Part shown: piece after piece, positions 17,161 through 25,839 of the stretch
Layout: every line of letters begins with the position of its first letter
Numbering within the stretch: position 1 is the stretch's first letter
Assembly: GCF_018614205.1 (NCBI RefSeq)
Contig: NZ_JAGGOS010000098.1
Span: 1-64,000, forward strand
From: Streptomyces sp. ISL-36
Lineage (GTDB): Bacteria > Actinomycetota > Actinomycetes > Streptomycetales > Streptomycetaceae
Length of the DNA: 64,000 bases
Reading direction: 5' to 3'
Made by a program: the position numbers and the translations under genes
Notes under the pieces: model-generated
Database searches by the model: none
What the model was told of the DNA's origin: nothing
What the model saw: only the letters and a program-made list of their open reading frames with translations

Positions 17161-17187
17161 TCCCGTGTTGCTTCCGACACTGGAACC

Positions 17188-18714
17188 ATGACGACGAGCA
17201 CCAGTACGCCGCCTCTGCCCGAGCACATCGACGTCGTGGTCGTCGGCGCCGGCCTGTCCGGAGTGGGCGCGGGCCACCGACTTCGCACCGAGCGTCCCGA
17301 CCGCGACTTCGTGATTCTGGAGGCGCGGCAGAGCATGGGTGGGACATGGGATCTGTTCCGCTACCCGGGCGTGCGGTCCGACTCGGACATGTTCACCCTG
17401 GGCTACCCCTTCAAACCGTGGCGGGACTCGAAGGTGCTCGCCGACGGGGCGTCCATCCTCGGCTACATCAAGGAGACCGCCGCCGAGTTCGGCATCGACC
17501 GGCACATCCACTACGGCACTCGGGTGGTGGCTGCCGACTGGTCCTCCGCGACCGCCCGGTGGACGCTCACCCTGGACCGCACCGACGGGGGCGGCGCCGT
17601 CACGCGTCAGACCCTGACCTGCGACTTCCTGTACGCGTGCGCCGGTTACTACGACTACGAGCGCGGCCACGCCCCCGACTTCCCGGGGCTCGACTCGTTC
17701 GCGGGGAGGGTGGTCCACCCCCAGTTCTGGCCGGCCGACCTCGACCACACGGGCCGTCGTGTCGTCGTCATCGGCAGCGGCGCGACAGCGGTCACGCTCG
17801 TCCCGGCGATGGCCGGCCGGGCGGCGCACGTCACGATGGTGCAGCGCACGCCCACCTGGATCAGCTCGCTGCCCTCACGTGACGTGGTGGCCGACGCGGT
17901 GCGCGCGCTGCTGCCCGCGAAGGCGGCCCACCGGGCGGTGCGTACGAAGAACATTCTCTTCGCCATCGGCGTGTACCAGTTCTGCCGCCGCGCCCCGAAG
18001 CTCGCCCGGCGTCTGCTCAGCGGGCGCAATCAGCGCGTCCTGCGGGACAAGGAGCTGATCCGCGAGCATCTGACGCCGTCGTACGACCCCTGGGACCAGC
18101 GGCTGTGCGCCGTGCCTGACGCCGACCTCTTCCGCTCCCTGAAGAAGGGCGAGGCGGAGATCGTCACCGATCACATCGACCGCTTCGTTCCGGAGGGCAT
18201 CCGGCTGGCGTCGGGCCGCGTCCTGGAGGCCGATGTCGTGGTCACGGCCACCGGTCTGCGGCTCCTCGCGTTCGGCGGCATCGAGCCGAGGGTCGACGGC
18301 AGGCCGGTGGAGCTGTCGGACCAGTTCGTCTGGCAGGGCACGATGCTCACCGAAGTCCCCAACTTCGCCTTCTGTATCGGCTACACCAATGCATCCTGGA
18401 CCCTGCGCGCCGACCTGACGTCACGGCTCGTCTGCAAGGTGCTCAACCACATGGCGGTCAAGGGCTATGCGGCCGTCGTCCCGAAGCCGAACGGCCCGCT
18501 GCGCGAGCGTCCGCTGCTCGACCTGGCCTCGGGGTACGTCCGCCGCTCCATCGACGCCTTTCCGCGCCAGGGCGACCGGAGGCCCTGGAAGGTCCGCCAG
18601 AACTACGTCCTGGACGCCGCGACGACGATGCGGACGAACCTGGACCGCACTCTGGCGCCGACCCCGCTGACGGCGGTGGTCGGCGCACGCGAGGCGCGCT
18701 CACTCGCCCGGTGA
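17188..18714 (+). CDS. Flavin-dependent monooxygenase, Baeyer-Villiger type
   Basis: A 508-residue class B flavoprotein monooxygenase. GAGLSG (20-25) binds FAD; F171-A-G-x3-H177-x3-W181-P182 is the FxGxxxHxxxWP fingerprint of Baeyer-Villiger enzymes; GSGATA follows for NADPH. It would insert oxygen into a ketone, or hydroxylate, using NADPH and O2. Related MymA acts in fatty acid or cell-envelope metabolism in mycobacteria, and other homologues oxidise alkyl ketones. ATG 17188 follows GGAACC only, so the ribosome site is weak. Divergent from its likely AraC activator. Confidence 0.87.
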   Translation: MTTSTSTPPLPEHIDVVVVGAGLSGVGAGHRLRTERPDRDFVILEARQSMGGTWDLFRYPGVRSDSDMFTLGYPFKPWRDSKVLADGASILGYIKETAAEFGIDRHIHYGTRVVAADWSSATARWTLTLDRTDGGGAVTRQTLTCDFLYACAGYYDYERGHAPDFPGLDSFAGRVVHPQFWPADLDHTGRRVVVIGSGATAVTLVPAMAGRAAHVTMVQRTPTWISSLPSRDVVADAVRALLPAKAAHRAVRTKNILFAIGVYQFCRRAPKLARRLLSGRNQRVLRDKELIREHLTPSYDPWDQRLCAVPDADLFRSLKKGEAEIVTDHIDRFVPEGIRLASGRVLEADVVVTATGLRLLAFGGIEPRVDGRPVELSDQFVWQGTMLTEVPNFAFCIGYTNASWTLRADLTSRLVCKVLNHMAVKGYAAVVPKPNGPLRERPLLDLASGYVRRSIDAFPRQGDRRPWKVRQNYVLDAATTMRTNLDRTLAPTPLTAVVGAREARSLAR

Positions 18715-18754
18715 GGGACGCAACCGTCCGACGGGGGCCGGAACGGATACACGC

Positions 18755-18850
18755 ATTGGTTCGGTGTCACACCAATCGTGAACCCCGCATCGCTGGCAAT
18801 CCGTTGTTCTTCGTCTGTTGACCCAAGAATTACTGCACGCATGTATACCT
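18755..18850 (+). promoter_or_regulatory. Upstream region of phospholipase C: dyad and possible promoter
   Basis: ATTGGT (18755-18760) and ACCAAT (18771-18776) form a 6-bp dyad. TTGACC (18819-18824) and TATACC (18845-18850) are promoter-like, but 20 bp apart. The segment is AT-richer than its surroundings. I looked for PhoP GTTCACC repeats and saw only a poor reverse-strand match. Confidence 0.3.
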
Positions 18851-18918
18851 TTGGGCTCGCCTCCCCCATCCTGTCCTCGGTGTGCCGCTGGGGCACGCAG
18901 TGACGCGAGAGGCGGGGC

Positions 18919-20943
18919 ATGACTCCCATCAGCCGCAGGGGATTCGTAGGAATCGGAGCAGGACTCGTGGCCGGGGCCGCCCTGCCGGCCGGCACGGCGT
19001 CGGCCGCCGCCGCGGCGGCCACGGGCACCATCACCGACGTCGAGCACGTCGTGATCCTCATGCAGGAGAACCGCAGCTTCGACCACTACTTCGGCAGGCT
19101 GCGCGGCGTCCGCGGCTTCGGCGACCGGGCGGCGGGCAACATCCCGGGCGGCTGGGGGACGTTCAACCAGCCCAACTGGGGCGGCCGTCAGTACCCGTGG
19201 AAGCTGAGCGCCACGCCACCCGCCGGCGGGGTCGACGGCGAGACGCTCGCCCAGTGCAATGGCGACCTTCCGCACAGCTGGACCTCGCAGCACGCGGCCT
19301 GGAACAAGGGCCGCATGGACAACTGGGTCACGGGCGTCGGCAACACCCGTACCCTCGGCTATCTCGACCGGAGCGACATCCCCTTCCACTACGCGCTCGC
19401 CGACCACTACACCGTCTGCGACGCCTACTTCTGCTCGACGCTGAGCGCGACAGGACCCAACCGCACCTTTCTGTGGAGCGGGCGGATCGACGCCTCCAGC
19501 AAGGACGGCGGCGACGAGTCCGGGCTCACCTGGGAGACGTACGCGGAGGCGCTCCAGCGCGCCGGCGTGAGCTGGAAGGTCTACCAGAACGCCCAGGACA
19601 ACTACGGCGACAACGGCCTCGCGTACTTCAAGCGGTTCACCGACGCGCGCCCCGGAGACCCGTTGTACGACCGCGGGATGAGCTCGGTCCCCAAGGTCAC
19701 CGGCTCGACCCCCGACGACATCGCCGCCGCGATCCGTGCCGACGTCGTCGCCGGGACGCTGCCGCAGGTCTCCTGGGTCGTGGCCAGCGAGGCCTTCTCC
19801 GAGCACCCGTACGCCCCGCCCGGCGACGGCGCGCACTTCGTGGACCTCGTCTACCGCGCCCTGGCCGCGAATCCGGAGGTCTTCGACACGACGGTCCTGT
19901 TCCTCAACTACGACGAGAACGACGGGTTCTTCGACCACGTCCCGCCCCCCGTCGCGCCGCCGGGGACCCCGGGCGAATACATCGACGGAGTGCCGATCGG
20001 CCTCGGCTTCCGCGTTCCGATGATTGTCATGTCCCCGTGGACCCGGGGTGGCTGGGTGAGTTCGGAGGTCTTCGACCACACCTCCGTACTGCGCTTCATG
20101 GAGACCTGGACGGCGGCCCTCGGCACCCCCGCCACCTGCCCGAACATCAGCGCCTGGCGGCGCAGGGTGACCGGCGACCTGACCGGCGTCTTCGATTTCG
20201 CGCGCCCCGTCCACGGCGTCCCCTCGGGGCTGCCGTCCACGGCCAAGGTCATCGGCCAGTCCACCTGCGGCCCGCTGCCCAACCCCGTCCCGCAGGACAA
20301 TGCACTGCCCGCACAGGAGTCCGGAACCCGACCGGCTCGCGCCGTGCCGTACCAGGTCAACGGCAACCTCGACCGGTTCGAGTTCGGCGCGAGCGGCAAG
20401 ATCCTCGCCTGGTTCTCGATGACGAACCAGGGCGCCCAGGCCAAGCGCGCGGCGCATTTCACGATCCACCCGCACCAGTACCGCGACACGGCGGCCTGGC
20501 AGTACACCGTCGACCCGGGCAGCACGTCCACGGACTACTTCAACATCGGCACGGGCTCGGGTTCCGGCAAGTACGACATCTCGATGATGGGCCCCAACCG
20601 CTTCCTGCGCCGCTTCATCGGCGACGCGTCCAAGGCGGGGAAGGCCGTGGAGGTCGCGGCCCGCTACGCCACCGAGCCGGGTACAGGAAAGACCGCGGTC
20701 TACTTCCGGATGACCAACTCCTCCGCCTCTCCGGTGACCTTCACCATCCGTTCGAACGCCTACCGCACCGACGGGCCGTGGACGTACACGGTCGCCGGGA
20801 ACTCCTCCCGCGAGGACTTCTTCAACGCGGTGGCCTACCAGGACGGCTGGTACGACTTCACGATCCTCGCCGACATCGACGGCAGCTGGTCACGCCGCTA
20901 CACCGGCCACATCGAGACGGGCGCCCCGAGCGTCACCGGCTGA
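18919..20943 (+). CDS. Phosphocholine-specific phospholipase C
   Basis: A 674-residue secreted hydrolase that releases phosphocholine from phosphatidylcholine or sphingomyelin. It has a Tat signal (SRRGFVGIG, residues 5-13, then an Ala-rich stretch). The alkaline-phosphatase-like core opens with ENRSFDHYFG (50-59), whose Asn/Ser-Phe-Asp region carries metal and nucleophile residues, and continues to FLNYDENDGFFDH. Two C-terminal DUF756 beta domains cover about 460-560 and 570-670. ATG 18919 follows GAGAGGCGGGG. Length and Tat export agree with the family. It ends at a 13-bp terminator. Confidence 0.92.
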   Translation: MTPISRRGFVGIGAGLVAGAALPAGTASAAAAAATGTITDVEHVVILMQENRSFDHYFGRLRGVRGFGDRAAGNIPGGWGTFNQPNWGGRQYPWKLSATPPAGGVDGETLAQCNGDLPHSWTSQHAAWNKGRMDNWVTGVGNTRTLGYLDRSDIPFHYALADHYTVCDAYFCSTLSATGPNRTFLWSGRIDASSKDGGDESGLTWETYAEALQRAGVSWKVYQNAQDNYGDNGLAYFKRFTDARPGDPLYDRGMSSVPKVTGSTPDDIAAAIRADVVAGTLPQVSWVVASEAFSEHPYAPPGDGAHFVDLVYRALAANPEVFDTTVLFLNYDENDGFFDHVPPPVAPPGTPGEYIDGVPIGLGFRVPMIVMSPWTRGGWVSSEVFDHTSVLRFMETWTAALGTPATCPNISAWRRRVTGDLTGVFDFARPVHGVPSGLPSTAKVIGQSTCGPLPNPVPQDNALPAQESGTRPARAVPYQVNGNLDRFEFGASGKILAWFSMTNQGAQAKRAAHFTIHPHQYRDTAAWQYTVDPGSTSTDYFNIGTGSGSGKYDISMMGPNRFLRRFIGDASKAGKAVEVAARYATEPGTGKTAVYFRMTNSSASPVTFTIRSNAYRTDGPWTYTVAGNSSREDFFNAVAYQDGWYDFTILADIDGSWSRRYTGHIETGAPSVTG

Positions 20944-20987
20944 CCACGGCACGCGGCGCGGACAGAACCGCTGTCACGCTGCCGAGC

Positions 20988-21032
20988 GGTGCGGGGTGCC
21001 ATGGCCGGGTCCGGCGACAGGCACCCCGCACC
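20988..21032 (+). terminator. Terminator of phospholipase C
   Basis: A 13-bp perfect stem, GGTGCGGGGTGCC (20988-21000) with GGCACCCCGCACC (21020-21032). The 19-nt loop contains a smaller CCGG hairpin. It begins 45 nt after the stop. Confidence 0.8.
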
Positions 21033-21320
21033 CCTCGCCCCGCGCCCGTGCCCCCACAACAAATCGGACCATCACTGAGCGAATCGGACAGAAGTACCGC
21101 TTCTATTCTTTCTCTCCCAATAGCCCCCTCAGGGGAATTTCCCGTCATGCCCGATATTCCTCGCCGGTGACATGAATCACCACAGGGAAATCCGCGGCCC
21201 TCCTGCCCGCGCATGCCCTTGCATCACAAGGAAGTTCGGGACGGCAGAAAGCGGACCGGAAATCACACGCACGCGCCGCACCTTGTTTCCGTCGCCATTT
21301 CTCGCCTACGGTCACCTCCA

Positions 21321-21506
21321 CTCGGACGGATCGCCGAATCCTGCCACCGTCCGAACACCCGACCATTTCACCCGTCGGCAGGAGCGGGGGACCCAGGTAT
21401 TTCGCCGGTCCGGAATTCCGGAGCGGCTCGGGGTGAAGCCGCACGTGTGCGGCCGGGCATCTCCAGCCCGAACCCGACAGCTCACCCCGCAGGCGCCGGA
21501 GAGGAA
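21321..21506 (+). promoter_or_regulatory. c-di-AMP (ydaO/yuaA) riboswitch
   Basis: The leader carries the conserved ydaO blocks in order: GCCGAATCCTGCC (21333), GGCAGGAGCGGGGGACCCA (about 21378), GGGGTGAAGCCG (21430), GCCGGGCATCTCCAGCCCGA, ACCCGACAGCTCACC and GCAGGCGCCGGAGAGGA just before the gene. This riboswitch class binds c-di-AMP and usually turns off cell-wall hydrolase or ion-transport genes in actinobacteria, so the LysM transglycosylase downstream fits. The last block overlaps the ribosome site GGAGAGG, suggesting translational as well as transcriptional control. Confidence 0.9.
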
Positions 21507-21512
21507 TCCCAC

Positions 21513-22394
21513 ATGCCTGCACACGGTAAGCACCGGCGCCCCAAGACTCGCTCGATCAGCCGCGGTCTCGCCCTCGCGAGCACGGGCGGCGCCGCGCTCG
21601 CCCTGCCTCTGGTCGCCACGGCCGCCGCCCACGCCACGCCCGCGTCGGCCCCCGCGACCGTCACCGAGAAGGCCGTCGTCAATACGGCGGAAAAGATCAA
21701 GAAGGCAATTCCCGCCGCACAGGGTTCGGCGCGCACGACCTACACGGTCGTTTCCGGCGACTCACTTTCCGCGATCGCTCAGGAACAGCGTGTGCAAGGC
21801 GGCTGGAAGGCTCTGTACCGGGCCAATCGAAGCGTCGTCGGTGACAACCCGTCACTTATCCACCCGGGTCTCGAACTGACGATTCGCCCGCAGTCCGCCA
21901 CGCCTCCGAAGTCGAAGGCGAAGACGAAGTCGTCGACGAACACGGGCACCACCGACCGGGCCAGCCGCTCACAGCAGCGAAGCTCCGCCCCGGCCCAGGC
22001 CGCCCCCACCCAGGCCCGTCCGGCCGCTGCTCCCGCTTCCGCCCCGGCGGCGCCCGCGGCCGCGAAGAGCTACACCAACGACCTCGACGGCTGGATCCGG
22101 GAGTCGCTGGACGTCATGGCGCAGTACGGCATCCCGGGCTCGTACGACGGGATCCACCGCAACATCATGCGCGAGTCGTCCGGCAACCCGCAGGCCATCA
22201 ACCTCTGGGACTCCAACGCCGTCAAGGGCACCCCCTCGAAGGGTCTCCTCCAGGTCATCGAGCCGACGTTCCTCGCCTATCACGTGCCCGGCACGTCGAT
22301 GGACCTCTTCGACCCGGTCGCCAACATCACCGCCGCGTGCAACTACGCCGCGGACCGGTACGGCTCCATCGACAACGTCAACGGGCCCTACTGA
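21513..22394 (+). CDS. Secreted LysM lytic-transglycosylase-like protein
   Basis: A 293-residue cell-wall enzyme. A basic n-region and Ala-rich signal (1-42) precede a LysM peptidoglycan-binding domain at about 75-126 (TYTVVSGDSLSAIAQEQ ... LIHPGLELTI). A Lys/Ser/Pro/Ala linker follows, then a C-terminal SLT/lysozyme-like domain at about 190-293 with IMRESSGNPQAINLWDSNA and GLLQVIEPTF, where the Glu of RESS is the likely catalytic acid. It should cleave glycan strands during growth or spore development. ATG 21513 follows the riboswitch and GGAGAGGAA. Confidence 0.9.
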   Translation: MPAHGKHRRPKTRSISRGLALASTGGAALALPLVATAAAHATPASAPATVTEKAVVNTAEKIKKAIPAAQGSARTTYTVVSGDSLSAIAQEQRVQGGWKALYRANRSVVGDNPSLIHPGLELTIRPQSATPPKSKAKTKSSTNTGTTDRASRSQQRSSAPAQAAPTQARPAAAPASAPAAPAAAKSYTNDLDGWIRESLDVMAQYGIPGSYDGIHRNIMRESSGNPQAINLWDSNAVKGTPSKGLLQVIEPTFLAYHVPGTSMDLFDPVANITAACNYAADRYGSIDNVNGPY

Positions 22395-22505
22395 CGCAGA
22401 CGGCGCCACAACCCCCCGTTGCCACGGCCTCCTGCCGTGTGCGCGGTCGCCGCGGCCCTCATGCCTTTGTGCGCGTTCGTCGTCTCCTGCGAGGAGCCGT
22501 GGTGC

Positions 22506-23186
22506 TCAGGACCGCGGCCCCTCGCCGGGAGGCCGCGCCACCTCGCCGTACGCCGCGTGGTTGCGGTCCAGGCAGGCGATGACCTCCTCGTCCGCGGTCT
22601 GCGAGAAGTCCGCGTAGAACTGGCCGATCGCGTAGAAGAACTCCGGCTCGCGCACCGCGACCGCCTCGTCCACCTCCCCGCCGAGCCGGGCCAGCCAGTT
22701 GTGGGGCGCGACAGGCACGGCGAGCACGATCCGCCCGGCGCCTCGCGCCCGGACCACCCGGCAGGCGGCGAGCGCCGTCGCCCCCGTCGCCAGGCCGTCG
22801 TCCACGACCACGGCCGTTCGGCCGTCGAGCGGTGCCGGTTGCCGCGCCCCGCGGTAGCGCCGGGCGCGCTCCCGCAGCAACGCCCGCTCCCTTTCCTCGA
22901 CGGCCGCGACATCGCGGTCGGAGACTCCGGTCTCGTTCAGGACCCGGTCGTTGAGCACCCGCACGCCGTCCTCGCCGATGGCGCCCATGGCCAACTCGGG
23001 CTGGAAGGGCACCCCGAGCTTGCGTACGAGACAGATGTCCAAGGGAGCCTCGAGCGCGTCGGCGACCTGTTCGGCCACCGGTACGCCTCCGCGCGGAAGG
23101 CCGAGGACCACGACGTCCCGGTCCTTGAGGTGCTCCAGGCGGGCGGCGAGCTGCCGCCCGGCGTCCGTGCGATCGGTGAAGTACAT
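22506..23186 (-). CDS. Phosphoribosyltransferase-family protein
   Basis: A 226-residue protein with the PRPP-binding signature VVVDDGLATGAT near residue 125 and an N-terminal GLPRGGVPVAEQVADAL loop, typical of the stand-alone type I PRTases often found beside dienelactone hydrolase genes. Family members bind PRPP; the nucleobase, if any, is not known. ATG 23186 has GGAGGGAG upstream. A longer frame exists upstream but overlaps the CapA gene. It follows CapA after 59 nt on the same strand and may share its transcript. Confidence 0.82.
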   Translation of the reverse strand: MYFTDRTDAGRQLAARLEHLKDRDVVVLGLPRGGVPVAEQVADALEAPLDICLVRKLGVPFQPELAMGAIGEDGVRVLNDRVLNETGVSDRDVAAVEERERALLRERARRYRGARQPAPLDGRTAVVVDDGLATGATALAACRVVRARGAGRIVLAVPVAPHNWLARLGGEVDEAVAVREPEFFYAIGQFYADFSQTADEEVIACLDRNHAAYGEVARPPGEGPRS

Positions 23187-23245
23187 ACCCGCTCGTCTCC
23201 CTCCTCCGCGGAGGGCACGCCGCCGGGCCCGGGCCGCCCTTCCCG

Positions 23246-24373
23246 CTAGGCGGGCGAGGCGACGAGGGTTCCGTCCTCGCCCAGGTCCACGTGCGCGCCG
23301 TAGGGCCGGCTGGTCCGGCCGAGAACGTCGTGCAGCCACCGCGCGTCCCGGCGGGAGGCGTGCTCCAGCCTCATGCGCCGGGCACGCAGGGGAATCATGC
23401 GCACCTCCTGGAGTGTGCCGTCCTCGGGCGTCACCGTGGGGAGGTGGAGCAGGCGCAGGTCGTCGCGGTACTGCTCGTACCCCGTGATGCCCTCGTAGTC
23501 GTTGATCAGGTCGCCGCAGCCGTACAGCACGAGTCTGCCCCGGTACACCTCCAGGGGCCGCGGGTGGTGCGAGGAGTGTCCGTGCACGAGGTCGGCGCCG
23601 CTGTCGATCAGGGCATGGGCGAAGTCGACGTCGGCGCGGGAGAGGGCGTAGCCCCAGTTCGAACCCCAGTGGATCGACACCACGACGATGTCGCCCGGCT
23701 TCTTGTCCCGTACCCGGGCGATGAGGCGGGCGGCCGTGGTGTCGGTCGGCGAGGCGGCGAAGTGGACTCCGCCGCGCCGCGCTGTGGCCGCCCACTCGTG
23801 CGGGATGCCGCTGGAAGCCATCCCGAGGGCGTGCACGACGACCCGCGCGCCGCCGGAAAGGTCCACGACCGCGGGCCGCTCCGCCTCCACCGCGGTCCGG
23901 CCCGCTCCCGCCGTACGCATGCGTGTGGCCCCGCCCGTGTCCAAGCCCTCCAACGAGGCGAGGGTGTCGTCGAGGCCCCGGCGGCCGTGGTCCAGGACGT
24001 GGTTGTTGGCGAGGACACAGACGTCGGGACGCGCGGCCGTGAGGCTCGGCAGGTTGTCCGGGTGCATCCGGTAGTGGACGGCCTTGCCGGGCGCGAACTC
24101 GTCGTTCGTGGTCACGGCCGTCTCCAGATTGGCGATCCGGACATCGGGCGCGGCGGCGTCGAGAGCGCCGAGCGCGACGCCCCAGGGGTAGGCGAAGTCC
24201 ACGCGTCGGGGAATGGGGCCGCTGGCCGCCTCCGCGAGGGCCACATAGGACCGTGCATCGTGCACATAACGCTCGCGCAGGGCCGGATCGCCGGGGTGGG
24301 GAAGGATCTGGTCCACCCCGCGGCCGAGCATCACGTCTCCGCAGAGGAACAGTCGAACCACGTCACCGCCCAT
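23246..24373 (-). CDS. CapA-family metallophosphatase-like protein
   Basis: A 375-residue protein of the poly-gamma-glutamate capsule CapA (PGA_cap) family, which folds like calcineurin-type phosphoesterases. Motifs: GDVMLGRG (11-18), NLETAVT, VLANNHVLDHG, SIHWGSNW, VHGHSSHHPRPLEVYRG and GCGDLINDYEG, covering the two-metal site. No signal peptide or anchor is visible, so it is probably cytoplasmic and its substrate is unknown. The ATG at 24373 has no Shine-Dalgarno but TACCCT lies 6 nt upstream, implying a leaderless transcript. Divergent from the hydrolase at 24595. Confidence 0.85.
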   Translation of the reverse strand: MGGDVVRLFLCGDVMLGRGVDQILPHPGDPALRERYVHDARSYVALAEAASGPIPRRVDFAYPWGVALGALDAAAPDVRIANLETAVTTNDEFAPGKAVHYRMHPDNLPSLTAARPDVCVLANNHVLDHGRRGLDDTLASLEGLDTGGATRMRTAGAGRTAVEAERPAVVDLSGGARVVVHALGMASSGIPHEWAATARRGGVHFAASPTDTTAARLIARVRDKKPGDIVVVSIHWGSNWGYALSRADVDFAHALIDSGADLVHGHSSHHPRPLEVYRGRLVLYGCGDLINDYEGITGYEQYRDDLRLLHLPTVTPEDGTLQEVRMIPLRARRMRLEHASRRDARWLHDVLGRTSRPYGAHVDLGEDGTLVASPA

Positions 24374-24379
24374 ACACCC

Positions 24380-24385
24380 AGGGTA
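24380..24385 (-). promoter_or_regulatory. -10 element of leaderless capA-like gene
   Basis: Minus-strand TACCCT, 6 nt before the ATG at 24373, with no ribosome site in between. Confidence 0.4.
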
Positions 24386-24582
24386 ATGCGGCCCGCAAAG
24401 GCCGTAATCCGGACACCTGATGCCTCCGGGCTCGGGGGGACCGGTCCCGGCCGTTCCAGGCGTGGACGAGCTCCTCGGCGGGGCGTCTCAGCTCGCCGGG
24501 GGTGTCGCCCTTGTGGTGGTTGAGCCGGAACCACCCGCCGTGGCGGTCCGTGGCCCGGACCGTCAATGTCAGACCCTCCGGA

Positions 24583-24588
24583 TACGTT
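24583..24588 (+). promoter_or_regulatory. -10 element of leaderless hydrolase gene
   Basis: TACGTT, 6 nt before the ATG at 24595; CCGTCA 17 bp further upstream is a weak -35. Confidence 0.45.
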
Positions 24589-24594
24589 GCCGGC

Positions 24595-25299
24595 ATGACG
24601 GAATACGTACTCGCGGCAGGCACGTGGCTCGGATCGTGGGCGTGGGACGAGGTGGTGCCACCGTTGCGGGCGGCCGGGCACGGCGTCCACCCGGTGACGC
24701 TCTCCGGGCTCGCCGACAAGCAGGGCCTCGCGGCAGGGCAGCAGACGCATGTGCAGGACATCGTGGAGGTGGTCGAGCGCCTCGATCTGCGCGATGTCGT
24801 GCTGGTGGGGCACAGTTACGCGGGGATTCCGGTCGGTCAGGCCGCCGAACGGATCGGCGACCAGCTGAGCCGCGTCGTCTTCGTGGACTCCAATGTTCCG
24901 GCCGACGGTGAGTCGTTCGTGTCCGCCTGGCCCGACGGCCGGGCGATGGTGGAGGCCTCGATCGCCGCGAACGGCGGCTTCTGGGCTCCTCTCGCCGCGG
25001 CCGACTTCCAGGGCCAGGGTCTCGACGACGAGCAGATCGCCCGGATCGTGGACGGCGCGACCCCGCATCCGGGCGCCACGCTGACGGAGCCGGCCCAGCT
25101 GGCCAAGCCTCTCGGTGAGCTGCCGGTGACGTACATCAAGTGTCTTCTCGACGGCGACGAGCCCAACGCCGACGTGGCCGCGCTGCTGAAGAGCGAGCGC
25201 TGGCGGCTGGTCACGATGGAGACCGGACACTGGCCCATGTTCTCCCAGCCCCACGAGCTGGCCCGCATCCTCCTGGACGCGGCCGCCTCCGGTGCCTGA
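24595..25299 (+). CDS. Alpha/beta hydrolase (esterase-like)
   Basis: A 234-residue alpha/beta hydrolase of the small plant-esterase/MenH-like type. The nucleophile elbow is GHSYAG with S74, the catalytic histidine is H212 in TGHWP, and the acid is probably in the LDGDEPN segment. The N-terminal VLAAGTWLGSWAWDEV gives the oxyanion-hole strand. It would hydrolyse an ester or amide; the substrate is unknown. It lacks a signal peptide. The start has no ribosome site, while TACGTT at 24583-24588 suggests leaderless expression. Confidence 0.87.
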   Translation: MTEYVLAAGTWLGSWAWDEVVPPLRAAGHGVHPVTLSGLADKQGLAAGQQTHVQDIVEVVERLDLRDVVLVGHSYAGIPVGQAAERIGDQLSRVVFVDSNVPADGESFVSAWPDGRAMVEASIAANGGFWAPLAAADFQGQGLDDEQIARIVDGATPHPGATLTEPAQLAKPLGELPVTYIKCLLDGDEPNADVAALLKSERWRLVTMETGHWPMFSQPHELARILLDAAASGA

Positions 25300-25351
25300 C
25301 GCTTCCCCGGCGGGCCGCAGTGGAGCCTGGAGGGGGCTTCGAGGCGTCCCG

Positions 25352-25357
25352 TAGGCT
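25352..25357 (+). promoter_or_regulatory. -10 element of leaderless membrane-protein gene
   Basis: TAGGCT, 6 nt before the ATG at 25364; no ribosome site is visible. Confidence 0.4.
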
Positions 25358-25363
25358 CGGGCC

Positions 25364-25690
25364 ATGGGTGACCTCCTGCCACTGTTGACGGTTGTCGGCG
25401 TCCTGGGCGCGGTCATGGGCTTCTTCGGTTGGGTGGCGTCCCATGTCCGCCGTCGTGGTCTCGCCGGCACCGCAGTCAGCGCCGCCCTGGCCTCCTACGA
25501 CGAGGCGTTCCGGGTGACCGCTCACGTGTCCCACTACGAGCTGCGGGCGCAGGCGGAACGCCAGGTGCCGATCCCGTCGCCGGACGGACCATGGAAGCGC
25601 GGCCCTGGTGCGGGCGTTCCGCCGGTCACGCCGACCGGCCGGGCCCCGCGGACGCGTGTCCGCCGCCGGTGGTGGGCGCTTCGCCGGTGA
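25364..25690 (+). CDS. Small single-pass membrane protein
   Basis: A 108-residue protein with one N-terminal hydrophobic helix (about residues 4-26, LLPLLTVVGVLGAVMGFFGWVA) followed by Arg-rich cytoplasmic sequence (HVRRR), so N-out/C-in topology is likely. A helical segment SYDEAFRVTAHVSHYELRAQAER follows, then a disordered Pro/Arg tail. I do not recognise the family. It starts with an apparently leaderless ATG. Its stop codon lies inside the loop of the terminator hairpin. Confidence 0.6.
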   Translation: MGDLLPLLTVVGVLGAVMGFFGWVASHVRRRGLAGTAVSAALASYDEAFRVTAHVSHYELRAQAERQVPIPSPDGPWKRGPGAGVPPVTPTGRAPRTRVRRRWWALRR

Positions 25691-25703
25691 CCGGCGAAGC
25701 GCC
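25675..25703. terminator. Terminator whose loop is the stop codon
   Basis: GGCGCTTCGCCGG (25675-25687) and CCGGCGAAGCGCC (25691-25703) form a perfect 13-bp stem around a 3-nt loop TGA (25688-25690). That loop is the stop codon of the membrane-protein gene, so the stem overlaps its last codons. Confidence 0.75.
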
Positions 25704-25839
25704 TCGCCGCCGAGGGGCACAGAGGCACGGTGGCGCCCCGGGGCTCCCCCGTTCGTGTCCTCGCGGTACCGGCAGGGTCCGCGGTCCTGCGGGCGTCCGC
25801 CCGCGATGTCGGCGGGCGGACGACAGGCCTCTTCGGGCG

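Noticed and set aside
18755..18776. PHO box before phospholipase C
   Set aside because: Only one imperfect GTTCACG on the reverse strand; the pattern of direct 11-bp units is absent.
22423..22439. Terminator after the LysM gene
   Set aside because: Six-base stem only (CACGGC/GCCGTG); too weak to list with confidence.
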